NCBI GenBank assembly: GCA_005656395.1
Contig: SRSI01000018.1
Location: 186,001-250,000 of the forward strand
DNA length: 64,000 bases
Direction of reading: 5' to 3'
Source: Strongyloides papillosus
Lineage: Eukaryota; Nematoda; Chromadorea; Rhabditida; Strongyloididae
Made by a program: the position numbers and the translations under genes. The notes beneath the pieces were generated by a model. That model made no database searches and was not told the DNA's origin. It worked only from the letters and a program-made list of their open reading frames with translations. Below are positions 55,560 through 64,000 of this stretch, piece by piece; position 1 is the stretch's first letter; each line of letters opens with the position of its first letter.

Positions 55560-57440
55560 CATGGAAATATTATAAACTCTACTGATTTTACAATTACCGC
55601 TAGAATGTTAAGAGCATATTCTTCAGCTACGAAAACTTTAGACAATAGTGTAAATAAAGAAATCTTAGTATTTTAGGTATAGGTTTTACAAATTGAGCAA
55701 GTTATTCTTGTATGAAAGTAATAGAAAAGGTAAAAGGATTATCAATAAATTTAATTTGTAGGCGAATTAAAGAACGATCTTACAACAATTGTTTAGCCAT
55801 GGAATGATTCACATGTCAAACGAAGGTTAATTATGAATATTATATCATTCACAGGTTAAAATAATTTTTAAACACTTAATTAATATATTTTATAATTAAT
55901 TAATTGTTCTCTTTATAGTTTGGAACCAATGCAATAAAATTTACTGGTTATATTAGTAAAAATACAATCTCAATTTTTAATATGAAGCTAACTATTATGT
56001 ACATCTTCTCATTAAATAGTGTTCGTATTTTTTAAATTAGATCGACTTTTAGACTAACTAAATTTTTACTCTGTGTACAGTTTTATCATAAACTCGTACG
56101 TCTTTAACTGTTTGTTTTTGTTCCAACATTACGATTAGAAATAGTCACAACAAATTCACTTCTTCACAATTTTATAAGATTTCTCTCAAATCAATACTTT
56201 TACCCAGCATTTCAAGACTTTTTCATCTTTACCAAATCTCCTAAAACTATAATTTTTACTAGAAAGAAATGTGATAACTTGGAAAAAAAGAAATTTTTTT
56301 CATAAAAGATACTGAATTTCTGTCTACTCATAATCTCAAAATTTCTTTCAAAACAATTGTGTTCATTTTCGTCTTTCAAATAATAGAATCAAGCCTAAAA
56401 TTGTATCTTGTCTACTATCAAACAAAATAATCTTATTTACAACATCATATGTGCGAAGCATTGCGAAGTTGATAAAGAAGATAAAAAATTTGTTGAATAA
56501 TCTTTTCAACAAGCGTGTAATGATTTCTCTAACTCAGGAAATAGCCTGTCAACTAAAAAATTCTCTAAGAGGTGATGTTACTCTATGAAATAATAATGCC
56601 GTTGCCGTTCAAGAAAATTCAATCTACAATAATCATATCGGTACTACTAAATTGCCGGGTGGCCGGCCAATTTCTTCCTTCAGTGAAAAATTTCGTACTC
56701 ATCATTCCAAATATTTAAAAATTTAATTTTTAAATCCAGTAAAAATTTGCAGTAATTTTTTGTAAAATCTAAGACATAATTATATTTATTTTTTAAGATC
56801 ACATATTTTTATATTAAAATAATTTTAAAATTCTTTAACATATCAAATATTTGTAGAGAAAAATTATTACTGACACAAAAAAGTACTCCTAAACGGAAAA
56901 CATGTTAACAAAGTATTGTCACAGGGAGAAATTGGCCGGCCACCCGGTACTAAAATGAAGCCATATGTTGACAAATTTGGAAATCTATAGGAAAATTGCA
57001 GATTTCGATAATTTCATAGATCTTTTTACATATGCTATTAAAGACTTTGATGTATTCGTGAATACTTTAAGGTAAAATTCAAACTCATATCAAAATTAAC
57101 AGTTGCGATTTTTAAAGATATTCAAGATTCCTTGGGCTTCTTTTTAAAAGCTTATTACAACTATCAGTCTGATAAAATTTCCACAAATAAGATAGAATCA
57201 TTTAATATTGGCTGCTGAAACGACACTGAAACTTAGACCATTCAATATTGATGCGCGTAAGTTTAATTTGTTTGAAAGAGAAATTTAAGCAACTAAAAGA
57301 TATTTTAAAAGCTTCTATCCTATTGCAAATTACAAAACAATTGGCCCACTCTATCGAGATTCTCTTGTTAGACGTTTACAAAATCTTCGAGATTTTAGAC
57401 AACTTGATTATCTTTTGCGTACATAATCAATAGAAGAGTT
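55560..57440 (+). pseudogene. Decayed coding region of unknown (possibly retroelement) origin
   Basis: Protein-like fragments in plus-strand order with frameshifts: NSTDFTITARMLRAYSSATK (about 55580), LICRRIKERSYNNCLAM (about 55760), NLFNKRVMISLTQEIACQLK and NSLRGDVTL (about 56500), EIYRKIADFDNFIDLFTYAI (about 56975), LRPFNIDARKFNLFEREI and TKRYFKSFYPIANYKTIGPL, YRDSLVRRLQNLRDFRQLDY (about 57235-57420). The fragments are hydrophilic and look like gag or replication-type protein, but no domain is certain. A 293-bp MITE sits inside. Confidence 0.4.
56655..56947. mobile_element. MITE with GC-rich termini, 293 bp
   Basis: It begins CCGGGTGGCCGGCCAATTTC and ends with the exact complement GAAATTGGCCGGCCACCCGG; the core of the end repeat is at least 20 bp. 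Flanks are CTAAATTG on the left and TACTAAAATG on the right, so the duplication is imperfect (CTAAATTG against CTAAAATG is 7 of 8 if TA belongs to the element). There is no open frame, and the interior is AT-rich. Confidence 0.8.
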
Positions 57441-57814
57441 GGAGGGCTAAAAATAATTCATTTCAAATTTTAAAGCCATGAACGAATTAATGTTTATGAT
57501 ACGAAAATTAATTTCCAGAACTTACCAATGGAAATTCATACAAATTGGATCTCTCAAATGGTCACTATAACAAACTATGTAAAATCCAAAAATAATCAAA
57601 TTTTAATTCTGCAATAACTCCAAAAATAAAAAATGAAAATTGCAAATCTGTTAATGATATACACCTGACGAAACAAATGGTGTTATTTTAAGAAATTTTC
57701 TTCTTATTAAATTAAGATTCATAAAAAGTATACCAGTAAATTTTCTATTGGTGGAGAACTACTTTATAAGCATTTTCAAAGAAAGTTTTAGAAAATTTAC
57801 AGCAAGCATCGTAA

Positions 57815-57925
57815 ACAATAAGTAATACAGGTAAGGCAAAGTCTTTATTTAAATTAAAAATGATATATTTAATGATATTAAAGTATTATATACACATATC
57901 CAATGGGCGTGTACATTCTCACAGC
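57815..57925. repeat. Direct repeat, copy 1
   Basis: Matches 58266-58378 in the same order: AACAATAA, ACAGGTAAGG against GCAGGTAAGA, TTTATTTAAATTAAAAATGA against TTTATTGAAATTAAGAATGA, and CAATGGGCGTGTAC against CAGTGGGCATATAC. Copies are about 450 bp apart. It may be a decayed LTR pair or local duplication linked to the coding remnants upstream. Confidence 0.5.
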
Positions 57926-58265
57926 TTTCAATATCGTAAATAGTACAAAATATTGTAACCAAAATGATGAAATATTTCGTTTTAGGAATGGTATATTCAA
58001 ATTTTGTTAATTAATCATGTCTCATTAATCTAAAAGCTGTTATTTTATTGTAAGTTAAATTAATACCTGTGAAAGCATTTAAATTGTTTCATTAACGTTC
58101 TTTATAATTGACGTAAATAAGATTAATGATTGTTTTTAAGATAAAAAAAATTATTTTAATATTATTTAATATTGATAGCGGTAGTTCCACGTATTTGTGA
58201 CCTGATAGTTGTAGAAAAAATTGTTCATTTTCTACATACCACAAGATCTTTGTGAAACCTCAATA

Positions 58266-58378
58266 TGAACAATAAATAATGCAGGTAAGATAATGTTTTT
58301 ATTGAAATTAAGAATGACATATTTAAATGATGTTAAAACCATAATATACATACCTTCAGTGGGCATATACAAAATCAG
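58266..58378. repeat. Direct repeat, copy 2
   Basis: Counterpart of 57815-57925. Shortly downstream, at 58455-58672, a frame (NDNITRLLIKNNNYQDFNFL, RHDKIRMIVDCIKNKITFFP) looks protein-like and stops at TGA; it could be a further remnant of the same decayed element. Confidence 0.45.
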
Positions 58379-58868
58379 ATAATAGCATCATGTAGCTAAA
58401 TTAGCGGAACTTCGAAGCTTTACTCAACTTCAAAAGGTTATTACAATCTTCAACTTCAGGGCAACAATGACAATATTACACGTTTGTTAATCAAAAACAA
58501 TAACTATCAAGATTTTAATTTCTTATTAAGACATGACAAAATAAGAATGATAGTAGATTGCATAAAAAACAAAATTACTTTTTTTCCAGAGCAAATCAAT
58601 ACTGTTACTGCAAAACCATGTAATATTCAAGCAAATACTAAAGAAAGTAACTTTAAATCAAAATTATCTTGAAAGTTTCCCGATATTACACCTATCAACA
58701 AATTTTACCCCTGTTCTGTTTTGCTTCAGGCCCTCAATTGGACTTTTGTAAATCAGTTGTCAACAAATAAAAAATTTTTATTCAAAGCCTTTTAAATAAT
58801 TTGTCAGATAACTTAATTCTCTAATGGAAAATGAAAATTACCATTAATCTATCAAAGAGTATCAATAA

Positions 58869-60217
58869 CCCTTATGTTCCCAACGTCTCAAAAAACGAGA
58901 CATATAAATTTTGTTTCATTAGTACGATGTTAATTTTTTATAAATTGTAGTGATCAATATAAATGTAATGCAATGTTCCTCTAAAAGACTAAGAAGGTTA
59001 ATATCATCAATATTGTGCCAATAAGAAGTTCAAAAATAATATCTAACGAAAGAAATATTTATATGATGAAAAATAAAATTTTTTTGCTTGTTGATTTTAA
59101 ACATTGTCATATTTTGCTAGTTTGCCTGAATCAAATTAAAAAAAGATAGTAAAATTATTTTATTAAAGATACAGAAATCAATAAAGATTTCTATTTTTCA
59201 AAAAAAGGTAAAAATATTAAAATTTTATTCTTTAAATATTGTTCTTTTATGTTGCATTTCCCAAGCCTCTATTAGCTTAGTTAATACAACATTACTTTTA
59301 TTTTGATGTTTCATACTTCTCTTAAAATATTTTAAATATCTTTACAAAATGAAGCTGCCGTCTATGTCGAAGATGAAACAGATCTTTCACCAATGTCAAT
59401 CTCAAGCAACGATTCATCAAGTGATACTGAATTAGAAATGAGAAAAAAAAAGATAAAAATTAGAAAAAAAATAAAAGAGGAAGATGATGATGAACCAACA
59501 TCACCAACTAAGAGTGATGTATCTATTACGAAAAAAAAGACGTTCTGTGAATAAGATTGAAAAAGTGGGATTTGATGAAAGTATTGATGAAAATGTCCAA
59601 AGTAACATAGATTCATTTTTCCACTTTTTCCCGTTATCAATGCAAGAAAAAATTGTGGAGCACACAAATGAATGTATGTCAGAAAAAAATATTTCAGAAA
59701 AGTTGACTTTAAATGAATTTAAAGAATTTATTGGTATTTGTTTTTGACAGTTATTTACAATGCTTCCATTGGCATTTTATCGTTTGGAAACAAATAAAAC
59801 ATTACAAACAAGTAAAAAACGTCGAATACAGGAATTTATGGATAATAAAAATTATGAGAATATCAATCCTGTAGTATCATAAAAAAATATATTAAATTTG
59901 AATGTAAAAAAAAGAGCAACTTGCGAACAATACTTTAGTATATTTAGACAAAAATATCAAATGGTTACTTCTTGCAGTTATTGTGCTAGAAATTGTCGCA
60001 AGAATCACACTAGCTCAATATATCTTTCATGTTGTAATATTTTAAAACGATAATATTTTTATTTAAAGATTTTTTAACTAACATTTATATTTTTATTTAG
60101 AGTCACATTTTTTGAGATGTCGGTACTTCGGGCTATAAAAATATGTTATTATGTATAGTCGCAATTTTTGAGATGCTGGGGTTTCAGGTTATAAAAAATG
60201 TGTTGATACATTAAGGG
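58869..60217 (+). mobile_element. Non-autonomous piggyBac-type element, 1349 bp
   Basis: The ends are CCCTTATGTTCCCAACGTCT on the left and, reversed, CCCTTAATGTATCAACAC on the right, with ATAA on both sides (58865-58868, 60218-60221), a variant of the canonical TTAA. Inside the right end two ~60-bp direct repeats carry TTTTTGAGATGTCGGTACTT and TTTTTGAGATGCTGGGGTTT. The internal gene is broken (see next entry). CCCTT termini and tetranucleotide duplication are piggyBac hallmarks. Confidence 0.7.
59349..60051 (+). pseudogene. piggyBac-like transposase remnant lacking the catalytic core
   Basis: The first frame is acidic then basic (EDETDLSPMSISSNDSSSDT, then KIRKKIKEEDDDEPTSPTK). After a +1 shift near 59545 it reads DENVQSNIDSFFHFFPLSMQ and SEKLTLNEFKEFIGICF, the region leading into the DDE domain of piggyBac transposases. 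After TGA (59744-59746) the same frame runs into TMLPLAFYRLETNKTLQTSK and a C-terminal part KRATCEQYFSIFRQKYQM with a Cys cluster (CSYCARNCRKN...SCC) resembling the family's C-terminal zinc-binding domain. The catalytic aspartates are absent. Confidence 0.6.
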
Positions 60218-60221
60218 ATAA

Positions 60222-61067
60222 AAATGAATTTAGGTTCTTCTCTCATCGACAACACTCTAGGTAAAATCATAATACCAACAAAAAAACAATAATTTATTGA
60301 AAAATTTTATGCATTCACAACAAAACCATTTCACAAATGAACGTACAATTTTAATGTTTCAAAGACAACTATACCAAAAATAAAGTCATATGTACAAAAA
60401 CTTATCAACAACAGTAATGGTTGCATGGCATGTAAGAAATTTTTTAGTAAAGGAGTGAAAAGAAAATGCTCTCTCTAATCTTTTGCTCACATGATAAAAT
60501 GTGTCACTCAACTTCATAGACACTTTAAAGCAAATAACTATGCTTCTGAAAATAATTTTTGCTCCTTTATAATACTTAAAAAAAATCTGCTGTAAAAAGA
60601 AAATTGAATAGTCTTTCTTATAGGAAAACAATCATTTATAAACTACATTATCAAAAAGTTCAAGAATCACGTAAAACGTCATTTTCTAGATGTGTACCAC
60701 CAAAAGATTTTATGATTGGCTTAACTAGTCGTTGTATAATTAATATAAAATATTTATTTATTATCCAAAGGTAAGGTAAAGATATTGTAAAAATAATTAT
60801 ATAGTGATATTTTAAACTTTATGATTTTGAAGACTACGTATTTAGTTAATATTACTTAATATTTATACTATTTATCGTGGGCGGAGCCTACAATTGGCAT
60901 TGGAGAATGTACTGGTACATCATGAAGATCTGTTAAAAATATTCATTGTTAAAAAAGTGATGAGTAATGGATGTATATTTCTATTTTTAAATAAAAAATC
61001 TATTATAATGCATATTTTGTCACTATACAATGATTGCATTTTGTCTTGAAATTAAATTTGTGTTTAG
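60222..61067. other. AT-rich region, no gene seen
   Basis: Only one GC-richer phrase (ATCGTGGGCGGAGCCTAC near 60876) stands out. The minus-strand frame 60386-60631 lacks support. Confidence 0.3.
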
Positions 61068-61265
61068 ACCATTTAAAATTTTTACTCCATAGCAAAATTA
61101 AAGACAGTATTAACAACAATATAGAATCGCTGATGTCTTTAGCTGTAGTAGATTCTTGTAAACGTGAAGAGAATTTAAAAGAAACATGTGATGTGCTATC
61201 GTGGAATATTGATTTATTATTTAAATATATTGTAAATGATAAAAAAAGTGACATTGATTGTTCGG
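61068..61265 (+). other. Internal-exon-like open frame, 66 codons
   Basis: An acceptor TGTGTTTAG and a donor GTAAAT (61266) of the local style bound a frame reading HLKFLLHSKIKDSINNNIES, then LMSLAVVDSCKREENLKETC and DVLSWNIDLLFKYIVNDKKS. No adjoining exon continues it: a 35-nt intron to TTTCAG at 61300 would meet TGA. It is probably a gene remnant. Confidence 0.35.
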
Positions 61266-61300
61266 GTAAATGTTGGTAATCTTGATGGCAGTTATTTCAG

Positions 61301-62661
61301 GTGCATGAGTGAGTGAGCCGAAAAAAATTCAAAATGGTAGACTACGTGAATCAAAATGTGGTACTGAGACATACTTAATCTACTGTAAAAAATATAGATA
61401 AATTGGAGTGACGCCACTCCATAAATTTAAATTAATCATAAATTTTAAATATAAAAATCATTTATATATTTTTCTATATATTTATTGTTTTATTTTTAGA
61501 GAGATATCACCCAATAAAAGCTACTGATAAAAAAGCTATTTTTACGTATTTTATTTTCAAATAAAGAATTTGGTAATTAGACATAAGTAGAATCACTACT
61601 TAAAAGTTACATTTAATTGACCAAGGTTTCTGAATATCACAATTATCTATCCATTAGTGCAATTAAAAAGACTAAAGCTAAAAAGTACTACAATTTTAAA
61701 ATGGATAAAAAGATATGTCCATGATGCGTATATAAATATTAGCGAAACACATGAAAGTAAAGCAGTTGCTAAAAGTATTGTTAATAGAACATATTCATTA
61801 GCAATGGTGTTAAAAACTGTTTAGTAGTCATCTAGTACTATAATTTTATGATACTATAATAAAACAATCAAGAAAAATAATAAAGCAATTTCTACTGAAT
61901 CTATGTTAAAGTTAAGAGAAAATAAATGAATTCTGAAAGGTATAGAATATGACATGACAATTTATTGATGTGGTCTAATTGCTTCAACAGGTTTAAAAAA
62001 TACATATAAATATTTTGGCAAATAACTTATGGCACGTCGTTATTGTAATAAGGTTAATTTAATAATTAAGAGTTCCTGTTTTAATAATTGGAATACTACT
62101 CTGAGAAAATATTTTTCAATTAAACTAATAATTAGTATTAAATATGGTAATCATGGCATTTAAGTAATTGTTAACATGTCAATTAATGTATGTATAATAT
62201 ATTTATGCATAATATGAAGATCCTGGAAGAAAATTGTTCATTTGCTAAAAGATTGAAAAAACATGTTTTGTTTTCCGAAAACCCTAAAATATCAAAAATA
62301 AAATTTTTTCTCGTGGTGCTTCCCACTTATAAGGCATAGAATCAAATAAAATAAAAAATAATAACCAAATAAAGAGAGATTTTGAGATTCAAAGAGATTT
62401 TTTAAGCAGTTGGTAACATGTCAATTAATGTGTGTGAAATATGAATATTATAAAATATTAATATTAATGAAAAAAAATTATAAATTATGAATTTTAAAGA
62501 AGAAATTTTAAATATTATAGTGAATTTTGAATATAAAAATGTCTATAAATTGTATGATTATTTTCTAAAAAATCAGAGTTTTAATAAATTGTGTTAATTT
62601 ATTGACTTGTGTGTTATTTTATTATCTATATTGGTTTTATTTTACTGTGTGAAAAATATAT
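61301..62661. other. AT-rich region, no gene seen
   Basis: One perfect small hairpin (GGAGTGACGCCACTCC near 61407). Fragments such as IRKWIKRYVHDAYINISETH around 61690-61750 hint at old coding sequence but cannot be supported. Confidence 0.3.
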
Positions 62662-62663
62662 TA

Positions 62664-63578
62664 TTAGGTTGAGGAATAAATAATGGCCGCGGACAGAAAA
62701 AATGAATTAAGGCAACATTTATTTAAGTTTATGTTAAATAAATTTATCGAAATAATACTCGTTAGAATCTACACATTTTTCTCAACGTTCTAACGGCTTT
62801 TAAATCCCCGTTTTATAGGATTCAGGACTTTTGGATTTAATAAAAGTCACTGAGATCGCTTTCTGACGACTCCTGATTCTTAAAAAATTTATCCTTAGAA
62901 AATACATCAAAATACTCAAAGAGATCGAAAATTGTAAGAAAGAGATCAGGAAAGTATAAAGGGTGAGATAGAGCCTCATATTTCAATTCACCAAGTTTTT
63001 TTAATACTAGTTTTGAAAAATGGCATCTTATCTTGTCATTCTATAATATTGGAATATTCCTATTTTTAAAGTCGGATGATTTTTTTTAGTTTTTTATTCA
63101 TTTTCTCAAGCTCCTGTCAATATATTTCAACCCTCTTGGTCACTGCTTTAGATTTAGCTCGACAATCTTCCAATAATTGTGAGTATTGGTAGTAAAGGAT
63201 CCTCTTTTACCCTCTTAAATATTGAGGTCAAAATTAACCCTTTGGAATTTCTCAAACCACCGACACAAAAAGCGTTCAGAAGTTGACCCTTCCTCCTCTG
63301 CATTTACTATATTTCAATATGCTTCAACTCTAATACGTCAAAGTTTGAACTCATGTAAAGAAATTACCCGTAATTCTCTTTTTGACAACATTTTTAAAAT
63401 CAGACATAACTTTTTTAAAAATTAATTTATAAATTAAGGTAATATGCAAAATATTTTCAGGGCAAGTACTCCTACATTTCTACATAAAGACTGTTTTAAA
63501 TAAAATTTATTTATTCTAATTTTTTACAATGGATAATTGTAGTAAGAATTTGCGGCCATTATTTATTCCTCAACCTAA
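62664..63578 (-). mobile_element. Internally deleted mariner, copy 2 (915 bp), reverse orientation
   Basis: It has the same terminal repeats as 46314-47226 (TTAGGTTGAGGAATAAATAA...), flanked by TA (62662-62663, 63579-63580). The minus strand carries the same truncated transposase (KRELRVISLHEFKL, RWFEKFQRVNFDLN), with the same internal junction and different point mutations. The pair therefore derives from one already deleted ancestor. Confidence 0.85.
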
Positions 63579-63580
63579 TA

Positions 63581-64000
63581 ATACATTTTGTTATAACATT
63601 TCAGGTTTTTAAAAAAATAAAAACTTATCTTCTATTCTAAACATAAGCAAAAATTAAAAAATCTCTTAACTTTTTTATATGGTTTTACTAAACTCAAATA
63701 TGTAAAAGAAATTATTTTTAAATTGTAACTGTATTACATTTATCTTTTTGGTTATTTTTTTATATATTTTTTTAAAGTTAACTAATTTTGTATTATGATA
63801 ATAAGTAGTATATTTAATTAATTTTCAAATTTAATTAATGAATGAATCTCAGTGAAGATATATAATAGTTAAAATGATAGCATTATGTCGTTTTTCTGTA
63901 GATTGAGAAACACAATATGGTTTTGAAACTTATCGCGAATATCAAAAATGTGTTTTTGGTATATTAACAATGCATGAAAAGTAGCTCAAAAGAACATCTT
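63581..64000. other. AT-rich region, no gene seen
   Basis: No gene or repeat is recognised up to the window end. From about 63880 the sequence (CATTATGTCGTTTTTCTGTA) becomes slightly less biased and could start a feature outside the window. Confidence 0.3.

Noticed and set aside
59362..59667. Minus-strand 101-codon frame with poly-Ser
   Set aside because: Reverse shadow of the acidic/basic piggyBac N-terminal region.

Overview
The window is nuclear DNA of a eukaryote. It is extremely AT-rich and gene-poor. Three genes carry very short introns (42-44 nt, GTAA...YAG). Coding regions are isolated in kilobases of AT-rich DNA, and mobile elements are typical of animals: Ty3/gypsy, DIRS-like, several mariners, piggyBac, a pogo-like MITE and foldback elements. 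A small-genome-type parasitic metazoan (nematode or myxozoan-like) is my best guess, but the sequence alone does not settle it.

Region 1 (1-2.7 kb) is the only housekeeping part. It holds the 3' end of a tail-anchored membrane protein, a complete two-exon RPAC1/AC40 gene (shared subunit of RNA polymerases I and III) and a two-exon gene for a small membrane protein of unknown function.

Region 2 (2.8-13 kb) is the most interesting part. It contains seven copies of a tiny secreted-peptide gene in strictly alternating orientation (+-+-+-+). Every copy has a TATA box (46 nt before the ATG in six of seven), an almost invariant signal peptide and a short, very variable mature peptide whose only constant feature is C-x4-C. 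The stop codon lies about 5 nt before a GTAAGAC splice donor, the intron is about 270-285 nt, and a conserved untranslated second exon follows. The array is built of divergent pairs, and two of these pairs are inverted duplicates of each other. One duplicate carries a 1.28-kb foldback transposon whose empty site is preserved in the other.

Region 3 (13-24 kb) has several exon-like open frames of unknown identity, one intact intronless gene for a secreted or surface-anchored cysteine-containing protein (17.0-18.5 kb), and a decayed gene on the minus strand.

Region 4 (24.36-29.02 kb) is a complete, apparently very young Ty3/gypsy retrotransposon. It has identical 228-bp LTRs and one intact 1231-codon gag-pol frame, preceded by 141 open codons without an ATG.

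Region 5 (29-41 kb) is mostly empty AT-rich DNA. It holds decayed coding remnants, two related long-inverted-repeat elements and a small two-exon gene for a secreted eight-cysteine protein (38.3-38.7 kb).

Region 6 (41.3-64 kb) is a transposon graveyard. It has a 3.6-kb element with TA target duplication and unusual GC-rich palindromic ends, containing a mariner remnant and a pogo-like MITE. It also has two internally deleted copies of one mariner, another mariner remnant, a DIRS-like reverse transcriptase remnant, a six-copy 176-bp tandem repeat, a GC-ended MITE inside a decayed coding region, and a gutted piggyBac element.
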